NCBI GenBank assembly: GCA_045588655.1 | Contig: JAZNEP010000031.1 | Span: 4,348 to 68,347, forward strand | Direction: 5' to 3' | Source of the DNA: SVFI01 sp045588655 | GTDB taxonomy: Bacteria > Bacillota > Clostridia > Lachnospirales > Lachnospiraceae | DNA length: 64,000 nucleotides | Part shown: piece after piece, positions 9,123-17,791 of the stretch | Position numbering within the stretch: position 1 is the stretch's first letter | Layout: every line of letters starts with the position of its first letter | The notes under the pieces: generated by a model | Told to the model about the DNA's origin: nothing | Seen by the model: the letters and a program-made list of their open reading frames with translations, nothing else | Database searches by the model: none | Made by a program: the position numbers and the translations under genes

Positions 9123-11144
9123 TTATCTTTTTCCTAAATAATCATTGATTTCCATGATTACATTATCGTATTCCATAATCATTTCATCATAGTGTCCCCT
9201 TATGTAATCAATCTCAGCTTTCTTACCAGCTTCTTCCATCTTACGCGCCATCTCCGATAATTTGTTTGCACCAATCATCTTTGATGTACTCTTAAGTGCG
9301 TGAACAAAAATCGTGTAATTTGCATAATCTTCCTTGTCAAATGCTGTGACAATATCTGTTCTGTTCTTGTCTGCATTATCACGGAATGACTCAAACAGGA
9401 AAATCACACAATCTTTATCACCTTCTGCTGCTTCTACCGCAACCGGAATATCTAAAATCTGGAATTTGTACTCGGACATAATATCATCCGCAACTGCTTT
9501 CCACAGGTTCTGATATAATTTTTTCTCCATGTCATCATACTCAATCATGACATATTTGTCTTCCGGAAGGAATTGAACAATCATTTCTTCCAGACGCTTA
9601 CCCTGGATTGGTTTTGACATATAGCCTACGAAGCCTTCTTCCAGATACATTTCTTTTGCACCGGAAACAGCATTTGCAGTTAATACAATCACAGGAGTAT
9701 CAATATTTGGACCATCTGTCATCTGCTTGATATTTTTCAGTGTCTCGATACCGTCCATATAAGGCATCATATGATCCATAAAGATGATATCATACTTCAA
9801 ATCCTTACAGAGTTCTAATGCCATCTCACCACCATTTGCACAGTCTACCTGGATTGTTGTATTCTTTAACAAGCCCTCAACCACCGAAAGGTTCATTGCA
9901 TTATCATCTACTACAAGAATCTTCGCATTCGGAGCTACGAAGGTCGTTCTGTATTTCTTACTCTTTTCATTGCTGTAGGCATATTTCTCACGGAATTTTC
10001 CAATCGGCTTACGATCGCGAATACCCTGTTTAATTACAAATGAGAAGGTAGAACCAACCCCGTATTCACTTCTTACTGTCAAGCTACTGTTCATCAATTC
10101 AAGGAGCTCTTTCGTAATACTGATTCCAAGACCTGTTCCCTCAATATTGCGATTACGTCTTTCTTCAATTCTCTCGAATGATACAAACAAACGATTTAAA
10201 TCTTCTTCCTTGATACCAATACCTGTATCAATAACAGAAACAATTAACTGTACCGAAGAATCGCCCGCTTCTTTCCAGTCTACTTTCAGAATTACACTTC
10301 CTTCTTCCGTGTATTTCACGGCATTTGTAAGAAGGTTCGTAATAATCTGTTTTAAACGTATCTCATCACCAAACAGAAGATATGGAATATCCTCTGCTAC
10401 TACAGCTTTAAACTCAAGCTTTTTGTTTGCTGCACGGATTTCAATCATATTGATAATCTCTGTCAATACATTTGCCACTTCATACTCAACAGGCAAAATC
10501 TCCATCTTACCGCATTCAAGCTTAGAGAAATCAAGAAGATCATTTACCAGAGAAAGAAGCGTTGTACCGGCATCACGAATATTCTCAGCATAGCCTTTAA
10601 TCTGTACATCGGTTGCTTCCCTTAAAATAATCTCATCCATACCAAGCACTGTATTAATCGGAGTACGGATTTCATGACTCATGTTTGCCAAGAAATTTGA
10701 TTTTGCTTTATTGGCAGCATCCGCCATCTCTTTCAGCTCGGTTAATCTCTTGTTGGTTTTATAATGATCTGTAATATCAACAAGCCATACAAACTTACCA
10801 TGTACATTTTCTTCTTCGATTGTCTCATGACGAATCTCATAAATCTTTGATAAAATCTCTGATACATACTCTTCATCTGTAAACAGACGTACCATTTCAG
10901 GATATGGAGTCACAGAAGTTGCATTAATAATCTCCGGAAAAAGCTGCACAAAATCTTTATTGTAGAACAAGACAACATTGTCATTCGTCACAGCAAGAAC
11001 CGGTCCTACACCTCCTCTATCCAAAATTCCTTTTGTCACGGTTTTGACCGAATCATTTGGATTTGCTTTCCCCTGCTTTTCGCGAATCCATAAAAAAGCA
11101 AACGCGACAGCCGCAATTACCGAAATGACAAGTAAAATACTCAT
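9123..11144 (-). CDS. hybrid sensor histidine kinase with receiver and Hpt domains
   Basis: 673 residues. Order: one N-terminal membrane helix (about 2-21), a PAS-like region (about 40-125), HisKA with phospho-acceptor in MSHEIRTP (His near 157), HATPase with GTGLGISITKELLE, a receiver domain starting KILVVDDNAMN with phospho-acceptor Asp in FMDHMMP, and a C-terminal Hpt domain with HALKS. This allows an internal His-Asp-His phosphorelay. The anchor is a single helix with almost no outside part, so the signal is probably sensed in the cytoplasm or membrane. No partner response regulator is next to it. Start ATG 11144 is set by GGAGG 8 nt upstream. Single gene between its own promoter and terminator. 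Confidence 0.9.
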   Translation of the reverse strand: MSILLVISVIAAVAFAFLWIREKQGKANPNDSVKTVTKGILDRGGVGPVLAVTNDNVVLFYNKDFVQLFPEIINATSVTPYPEMVRLFTDEEYVSEILSKIYEIRHETIEEENVHGKFVWLVDITDHYKTNKRLTELKEMADAANKAKSNFLANMSHEIRTPINTVLGMDEIILREATDVQIKGYAENIRDAGTTLLSLVNDLLDFSKLECGKMEILPVEYEVANVLTEIINMIEIRAANKKLEFKAVVAEDIPYLLFGDEIRLKQIITNLLTNAVKYTEEGSVILKVDWKEAGDSSVQLIVSVIDTGIGIKEEDLNRLFVSFERIEERRNRNIEGTGLGISITKELLELMNSSLTVRSEYGVGSTFSFVIKQGIRDRKPIGKFREKYAYSNEKSKKYRTTFVAPNAKILVVDDNAMNLSVVEGLLKNTTIQVDCANGGEMALELCKDLKYDIIFMDHMMPYMDGIETLKNIKQMTDGPNIDTPVIVLTANAVSGAKEMYLEEGFVGYMSKPIQGKRLEEMIVQFLPEDKYVMIEYDDMEKKLYQNLWKAVADDIMSEYKFQILDIPVAVEAAEGDKDCVIFLFESFRDNADKNRTDIVTAFDKEDYANYTIFVHALKSTSKMIGANKLSEMARKMEEAGKKAEIDYIRGHYDEMIMEYDNVIMEINDYLGKR

Positions 11145-11191
11145 AGTTTTTTCCTCCACTATACTACATACTTAATACCCTTTACTTGTAT

Positions 11192-11220
11192 AGTATATCA
11201 AAATCCTCTCAAACTCTCAA
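11192..11220 (-). promoter_or_regulatory. promoter of the hybrid histidine kinase gene
   Basis: On the minus strand TTGAGA and TATACT are separated by 17 bp, with TGA ahead of the -10 (extended form). It lies about 50 bases upstream of the kinase start and downstream of the secDF terminator. Confidence 0.6.
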
Positions 11221-11264
11221 TGCTGTTTCCTGTTTTTTTTACATTTTTTTGTAAACTATTCGAC

Positions 11265-11298
11265 AAAAAAGTGTCCTCCATTTTTTATAGAGGACACT
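11265..11298 (-). terminator. intrinsic terminator after secDF
   Basis: Eight-base-pair stem GAGGACAC/GTGTCCTC (arms at 11290-11297 and 11271-11278) with an 11-base loop, followed on the minus strand by TTTTTTG. It separates secDF from the histidine kinase. Confidence 0.85.
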
Positions 11299-11320
11299 CT
11301 TTATCATTCATTTCATCCTA

Positions 11321-13579
11321 TTACTTTGCAGTACTTTTCTTTACTTTCGTACGCATTACGTACCATAAAGATCCTGTAATTCCAACGGATGAATATGCTC
11401 CGGCAAAAATACCTACCATAAGCGGCAGAGCAAAGTCTCTGATACTTGAAACTCCCATGATATAAAGCACAAATACCATAACAAAAGTTGTAAGGTTGGT
11501 ATAAATACTTCTTGTAAGAGTCTGTGTAATACTATCATTTACAAGCTCTTTTAACTCTGCATCATTTCTTGCCATTTTGAGATTTTCACGAATACGGTCA
11601 AAAATGACAATCGTTGAGTTAATCGAATATCCGACAATCGTTAACATACATGCAATAAACGTATTTCCAACAGAAATTTTAGCTACCGCATAGAATGCCA
11701 GTACAATCAATACGTCATGTAAAAGAGCGATAACCGCACTTGCAGCAAATCGAACATCTGTAAATCGGAACCAAATGTAAATGAGCATACAGATAGTAGC
11801 AATGATTACTGCTAAAATTGCATCCATTTTCATTTCACTACTGACTGTCGCGCTGATGGTTTCTGCTGTGATTTCGCTTTCTTGCACACCGTAATTATCT
11901 ACCATGGACTGTACAATTGCTTCACGCTCAGCCACCTCCAAGGTCCTGGTCTTGAATACTACCTGTGTTGTTTCATTAATCTTTTGCGCCTGTACATTAC
12001 TGTCACCGGTAATTTCCTCAATCAAAGGAACTACATCCGAATCAATTTTCTCAATGGATAAATCTTCGTTAAAGGTTACAGTCGTTGATGTACCACCCAT
12101 AAATTCAAGGCTGTAATTTAAGATATTACCAGTACCGGATTTATTCACGCCCATAAACACAAATCCACAAATGATAAGTGCTGCTGAAATCGCAAAAAAT
12201 ACCGCTTTTTTTGAAACAAAATCGATAGTCTTTATCTTCTTTGCCACACCATAGAATTTTTCATTCTTAAAGCCAAGTGCATAGAATATATACATAAGTC
12301 CCTTGGTTACAAAAAGAGCTGTAAACATGGATAAGAGAATACCAAGTCCTAATGTAATCGCAAATCCCTTAACCGTTCCGGAACCTTTCACACCTAATAC
12401 CAGCGCTGCGATTAAGGTTGTGATGTTACCGTCCAGAATGGCTGACATCGCTTTGTCAAAACCAATTTTAATAGAGGAACGAACCGTTTTTCCGGTTACA
12501 AGCTCTTCACGTACACGTGCAAAAATAATGACATTTGCATCCACAGCCATACCGATGGAAAGGATAATACCTGCAATACCCGGAAGTGTCAATGTAATAT
12601 TTAATGCATTTAATGCAAGAAGTGTCAAAATAACATAAATTGTAAGTGCAAGTGCTGCAACAAAACCTGGCAATAAATACACGATAATCATAATCAAGCA
12701 TACAATTCCAAATCCAATTGCTCCTGCTTTCAAACTTGTCTCAAGTGCTTCCGAACCAAGCTGTGCGCCTACTACTTTCGAACGCAGTTCCTGCAACTCC
12801 AGTTTTAAACCACCGATACGAATGGTAGAAGCAAGATTGTCCGCTTCTGCAAAATCTGCCATTCCGGTAATCTGAGCCTGTCCACCTGTAATCGGTTCAT
12901 TTACGTTAGGAACCGATACAAATCTTCCGTCGTAATAAATTCCAATGCTCTCTCCGTTTTGGAACGCTTCTGTTGTTGCATCCGCAAACTTCTGTGTACC
13001 TTCTGCAGTAAAAGTAAGCGATACTGCATATTGACTGTCTTTTGTTCCTGTTTCTGACTGAATGGTTCCTGCCTGAGCGCTGGCCACCATAGTACCATCG
13101 AGCACAATGCTACCATCTTCTTTAAGCTGCTCAATCGGTTTATTCAGCACATAGTCAAAAGTGCCGTCTTCCAAAACTCCGAATCCATAGTTCGGCTGAC
13201 CATCGCTGCCGGTCTGCTTAATAAAATACAATGTACCCGGCTGTCCTAATTCTTCCAAAACTGCATTGGCATCCGAAATACCCGGAATTTCGATATTGAT
13301 ACGATCAGTACCTTCCTTGTATACCTGTGCCTCTGTACTGTAGTTTTCTACACGCTTCTGTAATTTGTAAATGGTGTCATTCATATCTTCGATCGAAGCT
13401 TCTTCCTCTCCGACTACCTGATATGTAATACTTACACCACCCGCAAGGTCAAGACCCTGCTTGATGTTTGCTGCTGATCCGATCTTACCTGCTCCAAGAC
13501 CAAACATCGCAATATAGCTCAGTCCGGCTGCCACTGCAAGAACAAGAATCAGATAGATGACTGCTCTGCTTTTTTTCAT
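11321..13579 (-). CDS. secDF: fused protein-export membrane protein SecDF
   Basis: 752 residues, a natural fusion of SecD (about 1-440) and SecF (about 450-752). Each half shows an RND-type arrangement: one membrane helix, a large extracytoplasmic domain, then five helices. The SecD half carries GLDLAGG near residue 41 and the later GMAVDANVIIFAR motif; the SecF half has GYSINSTIVIFDRIREN. It uses the ion gradient to pull proteins out through SecYEG. It lies 13 bp downstream of the SCIFF maturase gene, the common arrangement in Clostridia, and is followed by a terminator. No yajC gene is next to it. Confidence 0.96.
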   Translation of the reverse strand: MKKSRAVIYLILVLAVAAGLSYIAMFGLGAGKIGSAANIKQGLDLAGGVSITYQVVGEEEASIEDMNDTIYKLQKRVENYSTEAQVYKEGTDRINIEIPGISDANAVLEELGQPGTLYFIKQTGSDGQPNYGFGVLEDGTFDYVLNKPIEQLKEDGSIVLDGTMVASAQAGTIQSETGTKDSQYAVSLTFTAEGTQKFADATTEAFQNGESIGIYYDGRFVSVPNVNEPITGGQAQITGMADFAEADNLASTIRIGGLKLELQELRSKVVGAQLGSEALETSLKAGAIGFGIVCLIMIIVYLLPGFVAALALTIYVILTLLALNALNITLTLPGIAGIILSIGMAVDANVIIFARVREELVTGKTVRSSIKIGFDKAMSAILDGNITTLIAALVLGVKGSGTVKGFAITLGLGILLSMFTALFVTKGLMYIFYALGFKNEKFYGVAKKIKTIDFVSKKAVFFAISAALIICGFVFMGVNKSGTGNILNYSLEFMGGTSTTVTFNEDLSIEKIDSDVVPLIEEITGDSNVQAQKINETTQVVFKTRTLEVAEREAIVQSMVDNYGVQESEITAETISATVSSEMKMDAILAVIIATICMLIYIWFRFTDVRFAASAVIALLHDVLIVLAFYAVAKISVGNTFIACMLTIVGYSINSTIVIFDRIRENLKMARNDAELKELVNDSITQTLTRSIYTNLTTFVMVFVLYIMGVSSIRDFALPLMVGIFAGAYSSVGITGSLWYVMRTKVKKSTAK

Positions 13580-13592
13580 CTTCTTTCTCCTC

Positions 13593-14969
13593 CTAGTCGC
13601 TAAGTGCTGCTTTTATCATAATTGCACACTCTACTCTTTTTCGCTGTAACTCACATCCTGTTTCGTATACACCGTTTATTTGTCCTGTAAAGTTATAAGC
13701 ATTGGCCGCACAGCCTCCGCTACAATAAAACTTTGCAAAACAATTTTTGCACGCTTCCTTTGCGTAAACATTACAATGCTTAAAATTCTCACAGACCCCC
13801 GTCTTAAGAATTCCATCATCCACATTACCAAGCAAAAATTCATCCTGCCCCACAAATTGATGACAAGGATAAAAGTCTCCCCACGGAGTCACTGCCAGAT
13901 ATTCTGTTCCGCTTCCACATCCGGAAAGGCGTTTTGCCACACAAGGTCCGCCTTCCAAATCTATCATAAAATGGAAAAAGTTGAATCCTTTTCCTTCTTT
14001 TCGTCTGCGGATCATTTCTACAGCCAATTCATCATATTGCTGCTTTAACACCGGAATATCTTCCTCTCGAATGGCATAATCTTCCGTCTCCGGCGCCACG
14101 ACAGGCTCTACAGAAATCTGCTTAAATCCAAGATCTGCCAGATGAAGAACATCCTTTGAAAAATCGAGGTTATTATGCGTAAACGTTCCTCTGACATAAT
14201 AATCCATCTGATTACGACTTTCTGCGACCTTAATGAATTTAGGAACAATTTCGTCGTAACTTCCCTGTCCACCTCTATGCGGGCGCATGAGATTATGAAT
14301 TTCTTTCCTGCCATCGATACTCAAGACGATGTTTGCCATCTCCTGATTCGCAAATTCTAAAATATCATCATTCAAAAGCACACCGTTTGTTGTCAGTGTG
14401 AAACGAAATTTCTTATTATGCGTTTTTTCTAAAGAACGTCCGTATGCAACAAGGTCTTTTACCACCTGCCAGTTCATAAGAGGTTCTCCACCGAAAAAAT
14501 CCACTTCCAAATTTACTCTGTTTCCGGAATTAGCAACAAGAAAATCAAGTGCTTTTTTTCCTACATCGAAGCTCATAAGAGCTCTTCTGCCGTGATACTC
14601 GCCCTCTTCCGCGAAACAATATTTACACGCCAGGTTACAATCATGTGCAATATGAAGACACAAAGCTTTCACTACGGTTTCTCTGTTTTTAAAGCTATCA
14701 ATGTAATTTTCATACACATCCTCTGTGTACAACATATCTGCATCTTTTAATGTCAGAATCTCATCAATTGCTTCCTGTATTTCCTCTTTTGCATACGGAA
14801 AGCCCTGCTTAACAGCAAGGTCCACCATAGTCTCTTTTGATTCGTCCACTTTTACAAGAGGTTCCAACAGCGGAATCATATCATACACAATATCATCCAC
14901 CACATGCACACTTCCACTGTTTACGTCCATCACAATATTGTAACCATTGTTTTTATAACAATGTACCAA
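13593..14969 (-). CDS. scfB: SCIFF peptide maturase, radical SAM/SPASM protein
   Basis: 458 residues. The N-terminal peptide-recognition region (NGYNIVMDVNSGSVHVVDD) is typical of this family. The radical SAM cluster motif is CNLACKYC near residue 112-119, followed by FFGGEPLMNW. The C-terminal SPASM region is Cys-rich (CGSGTEYLAV, CENFKHC, CKNCFAKFYCSGGC) and should hold auxiliary iron-sulfur clusters. Characterised members form thioether bridges in the six-Cys SCIFF peptide, whose gene scfA is just upstream. The TTG start has GAGG 8 nt upstream. The peptide's final role is unknown. Confidence 0.95.
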   Translation of the reverse strand: MVHCYKNNGYNIVMDVNSGSVHVVDDIVYDMIPLLEPLVKVDESKETMVDLAVKQGFPYAKEEIQEAIDEILTLKDADMLYTEDVYENYIDSFKNRETVVKALCLHIAHDCNLACKYCFAEEGEYHGRRALMSFDVGKKALDFLVANSGNRVNLEVDFFGGEPLMNWQVVKDLVAYGRSLEKTHNKKFRFTLTTNGVLLNDDILEFANQEMANIVLSIDGRKEIHNLMRPHRGGQGSYDEIVPKFIKVAESRNQMDYYVRGTFTHNNLDFSKDVLHLADLGFKQISVEPVVAPETEDYAIREEDIPVLKQQYDELAVEMIRRRKEGKGFNFFHFMIDLEGGPCVAKRLSGCGSGTEYLAVTPWGDFYPCHQFVGQDEFLLGNVDDGILKTGVCENFKHCNVYAKEACKNCFAKFYCSGGCAANAYNFTGQINGVYETGCELQRKRVECAIMIKAALSD

Positions 14970-15072
14970 TTTATAGTCCTCTCGTCTCTTTTCTATTTCT
15001 TCTATATCTACATCAGTAGATCAAAGTATTTCCGCACCGTCTCTCGACAAACACAGAAACATCTACGTAATA

Positions 15073-15097
15073 TAAGCAGCGAGCAAGTCGCTGCTTA
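15073..15097 (-). terminator. hairpin between scfA and scfB, probable partial terminator
   Basis: Perfect 10-bp stem (arms 15073-15082 and 15088-15097) with a 5-base loop in the 141-bp gap between the peptide gene and the maturase gene. The following bases on the minus strand are A/T-rich but not a clean T run, so read-through is likely. Such a hairpin would keep peptide transcripts more abundant than maturase transcripts. Confidence 0.55.
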
Positions 15098-15110
15098 AGT
15101 TAACATGGTT

Positions 15111-15254
15111 TTATTTCACGTTTTCGCAACTCTGATTTCCTACTGTACAAGATGTCTTGCATGCTGACTGGCAAGATGTCTGGCACTCGCCACAACCGCC
15201 TTTTTTCATAGATTTTTTTAAATCTCTTGTGCTTAATGTTTTGATATGTTTCAT
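15111..15254 (-). CDS. scfA: SCIFF six-cysteine ribosomal peptide precursor
   Basis: A 47-codon gene. The peptide begins MKHIKTLSTRDL, the conserved SCIFF leader, and carries six cysteines at positions 21, 24, 28, 32, 36 and 43 in the core CGECQTSCQSACKTSC plus a later QSC. This is the substrate of the neighbouring radical SAM maturase, which joins Cys sulfur to a Thr/other backbone carbon. Seen directly: a GGAGG 7 nt before the ATG, and an extended -10 box upstream. SCIFF is present in nearly all Clostridia; its cellular role is not known. Confidence 0.95.
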   Translation of the reverse strand: MKHIKTLSTRDLKKSMKKGGCGECQTSCQSACKTSCTVGNQSCENVK

Positions 15255-15288
15255 CACATTGCCTCCTTAATAAATTAAAACTATTGCT

Positions 15289-15297
15289 AGTATATCA
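15289..15297 (-). promoter_or_regulatory. extended -10 promoter of scfA
   Basis: On the minus strand TGATATACT (TGn plus TATACT) lies about 35 bases upstream of the scfA start. No good -35 hexamer stands 17 bp upstream, which is tolerated by extended -10 promoters. Confidence 0.45.
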
Positions 15298-15378
15298 CAC
15301 TTTTTTTCGCAAATAAAGCATTTTTTGCAAAGACCAAAAAAAGTCACATTTTCAATACTGAGCGAAGTTTCGGTGTTG

Positions 15379-15735
15379 TCAGCTTACCATCCCACCAAGC
15401 ATTCCGCTTGCCAGACAGAGGAACATCGTCATCAATGTACTCTGACCCATCTGACCAAGTGACTGCTTCATGCAAAAAGACACTATAACAAGCACAATAA
15501 AATATGCTGCTCCAATCAAAAGCCCCCACAAATATTTCTGATGTCCGATTCTCTTTCCTGCTAAAAAACCGCTCATAAAAGTAGAAATGATGTAAATTGC
15601 AACCACCGCTGCTGTCACAATTTCTTCCGACAGATGAAATTTGTATAAAAGGAAGGCAAGCAACAAAAGCAATCCGACACTAAACACATAAGCTGCAAGC
15701 AACAATTTCAAAAACACACTAACGTATTTTTTCAT
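15379..15735 (-). CDS. TIGR04086-family membrane protein
   Basis: 118 residues with about four hydrophobic helices: an N-terminal pair (about 5-31 and 40-60), then about 68-87 and 96-117, with the conserved SGFLAGKRIG loop. It resembles the small TIGR04086/DUF3792 membrane family. Its function is unknown. It lies upstream of scfA on the same strand, a neighbourhood seen repeatedly in Clostridia with SCIFF and SecDF, so a link to export or to the SCIFF system is possible but unproven. The ribosome binding site is weak. Confidence 0.75.
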   Translation of the reverse strand: MKKYVSVFLKLLLAAYVFSVGLLLLLAFLLYKFHLSEEIVTAAVVAIYIISTFMSGFLAGKRIGHQKYLWGLLIGAAYFIVLVIVSFCMKQSLGQMGQSTLMTMFLCLASGMLGGMVS

Positions 15736-15860
15736 TCTTTATTCCCAACGCCTGTTTCTTGGTTAATCTTATGTTTCAAGCGATTCACTTAGAACATTTC
15801 ATTGCACCTTTTACTGTATTACCACATATACTGTTACAAAGTATTATCGGATGGGTAACA

Positions 15861-16400
15861 ATGACAACAATCGTACTTGATGCAGGACACGGTGGATATG
15901 ACTTTGGAGCCGTCTTCAACGGTCGCCGAGAAAAAGACGATGTGCTCGCCCTCACACTTGCTGTTGGGCAGATACTTTCTCAAAATCCCACACTAAATAT
16001 CTTATACACAAGAGAAAGCGACATCTATGAATCACCTTCTCAAAAAGCAGCCGAAGCAAACAATAATGCCGCTGATCTGTTTATCTCTATTCATCGTAAC
16101 TCAACTCCGGTACCGGAATCCTATTCCGGTGTGGAAACACTTGTTTATTCCGACTCCGGTATCGCAGGTGTACTTGCAAGAAACATTGACCGCGAACTGG
16201 AAAACATCGGTCTAGCCAATCTAGGAATCACCGAGCGCACCAATCTGGCAGTTCTCAGTCGCACTAACATGCCTGCAGTTCTTCTCGAAATCGGTTACAT
16301 GAACACCGCTCGCGACAATGTCTTTTTTGATGAAAATTTTAATGAAATTGCTCAAGCAATCGCCAACGGAATTGAAACTACTGTGTCAGATCTTTTATAA
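15861..16400 (+). CDS. N-acetylmuramoyl-L-alanine amidase, CwlD-like (amidase_3)
   Basis: 179 residues from the chosen ATG, which directly precedes the conserved TTIVLDAGHGG core. Amidase_3 zinc motifs are visible: LDAGHGG with the first His, E in RREKDD, SIHRNS with the second His, and catalytic Glu in LLEIGYMN. It cuts MurNAc-L-Ala bonds. The open frame continues upstream to 15759, but that part looks non-coding and lacks a good ribosome binding site. No signal peptide or membrane anchor is seen on the short form, so export is unclear. Its 3' end overlaps the convergent tcdA gene by 23 bp. Confidence 0.85.
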   Translation: MTTIVLDAGHGGYDFGAVFNGRREKDDVLALTLAVGQILSQNPTLNILYTRESDIYESPSQKAAEANNNAADLFISIHRNSTPVPESYSGVETLVYSDSGIAGVLARNIDRELENIGLANLGITERTNLAVLSRTNMPAVLLEIGYMNTARDNVFFDENFNEIAQAIANGIETTVSDLL

Positions 16401-17088
16401 CCTCCGAAGCCACAATGAGTCCGGCAACAGAAGGAACAAACGCAACAGAACCCGGTGCCTTTTTCCGGGTTTCTTCTGCTGCAGGCGCATCAAAATACGG
16501 CGTTATGGCTTCTTCTTTGGAATATACCACTTTCACCTCGCTGATTCCCCTCTTTTTCAGTTCACGGCGCATCACCTTCGCCAAGGGGCAAACTGTCGTT
16601 TTGGAAATATCTGTGACCTCAAACCGTGTCGGATCTAACTTATTCCCTGCTCCCATCGCACTAATCACCGGTACACCTGCTTTTTTGGCTCTTTCTATAA
16701 TCTCAATTTTGGCTGTCACTGTGTCAACTGCATCCACTACGTAGTCATACGATTCAAAACAGAACTCTCCTGCATTTTCCGGCAAAAAAAAGCAGTCATG
16801 GATTTGTACTTTTGCCTCCGGATGTATGGATAAGATTCGCTCCTTCATGACCTGCGCTTTCTTTTCCCCTACCGTATCCATCGTTGCAATTATCTGCCGA
16901 TTGATATTCGAAATACTGATGATATCATGATCAATCAAATCAAAAGATCCAACACCGGTACGTGCTAATGCCTCCACTGCATAACCACCCACACCGCCGA
17001 CACCAAACACAGCAACTTTTTTTTCTTGTAATTTTTCTATCTGCTCCCCCCCAAGAAGCATGGCACTTCTTTCAAACATCTCCTTCAT
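16378..17088 (-). CDS. tcdA: tRNA threonylcarbamoyladenosine dehydratase, TcdA/ThiF-like
   Basis: 236 residues of the E1-like ThiF fold. The nucleotide-binding GVGGVGGYAVE lies near residues 29-39; the DHDIISISNINRQ stretch carries the conserved Asp and Arg used for adenylation. Members of this group dehydrate t6A37 in tRNA to the cyclic form ct6A. The usual CsdA/CsdE sulfur partners are not nearby. Start ATG 17088 follows GGAG. It overlaps the phosphopantetheinyl transferase gene by 17 bp and is the last gene of the hisS-aspS unit, which fits a tRNA-related role. Confidence 0.88.
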   Translation of the reverse strand: MKEMFERSAMLLGGEQIEKLQEKKVAVFGVGGVGGYAVEALARTGVGSFDLIDHDIISISNINRQIIATMDTVGEKKAQVMKERILSIHPEAKVQIHDCFFLPENAGEFCFESYDYVVDAVDTVTAKIEIIERAKKAGVPVISAMGAGNKLDPTRFEVTDISKTTVCPLAKVMRRELKKRGISEVKVVYSKEEAITPYFDAPAAEETRKKAPGSVAFVPSVAGLIVASEVIKDLTQ

Positions 17089-17779
17089 AAAAAAGCTCTC
17101 CTTCATTTACCATAAAAACTTCGGAAACTGTCAACTCCAATTCTCCGTCATAAACGGCAACCGCATAAGAATACTCCTGCCCGATTTCTCCTACCGTTAC
17201 GCTTATACCTTCCTGTATATTATCTTTCTCCAAAATCTGTGCAATCCCTCGTCCCGTAAGCTTAGCTATTGCTTCCTTTTTCGTCCACACCGCCGCAAAA
17301 GCTTTCTCTGCACCGTTTTTTACAAACTGCTGTTCCGCATCTGTAAAATATCGCTTCACCAAACTTTCCCTAACCGGGACCATCTGTTGCAGATCCACGC
17401 CCATTTCCTGATCACCAATGGCACAAAGAACATATTGTCCCGAATGTGACAGATTAAAACAAACCTCCGCACCCTCGTTTTTACAATCCAAAGCAAAGTG
17501 CGGTTTTCCACCTTTATCTATCACAATCTCCGGTAACTTAATATCGGTTTTACAACCACCAAAAGAGTTAGCTAGCGCTAACTCTTTTGTTTTTTCTTTC
17601 ATATACGTTTTATATGCATACACAAGCAACAAGCCTGCTGCAATACACCTTTCCTTATCCTCTTGCATTTTCAAAGCGTCCGCTTTCTGTTGTCTTGCTT
17701 TCGACGAGCGCTGATAGCAAAGTTTGAAACATTTTTCCTGTTTCAAAGGTGACACATCTACTGCAAAAAGCTGTACCAT
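17072..17779 (-). CDS. 4'-phosphopantetheinyl transferase, Sfp type
   Basis: 235 residues, the two-lobed Sfp length. The central motif NLSHSG and MGVDLQ (magnesium-binding Asp) and the later WTKKEAIAKLTG (WxxKEA) identify the family. It loads the phosphopantetheine arm of CoA onto carrier proteins. No acyl carrier, polyketide or peptide synthetase gene is in the window, so its substrate is not evident; it may serve the fatty-acid carrier or a distant pathway. Start ATG 17779 has AGGAG 6 nt upstream. Sits between aspS (12 bp gap) and tcdA (17 bp overlap). Confidence 0.88.
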   Translation of the reverse strand: MVQLFAVDVSPLKQEKCFKLCYQRSSKARQQKADALKMQEDKERCIAAGLLLVYAYKTYMKEKTKELALANSFGGCKTDIKLPEIVIDKGGKPHFALDCKNEGAEVCFNLSHSGQYVLCAIGDQEMGVDLQQMVPVRESLVKRYFTDAEQQFVKNGAEKAFAAVWTKKEAIAKLTGRGIAQILEKDNIQEGISVTVGEIGQEYSYAVAVYDGELELTVSEVFMVNEGELFYEGDV

Positions 17780-17791
17780 CTCCAACTCCTC

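Noticed and set aside
15759..15860. N-terminal extension of the CwlD-like amidase
   Set aside because: No ribosome binding site or signal-peptide shape; the catalytic core starts right after ATG 15861.
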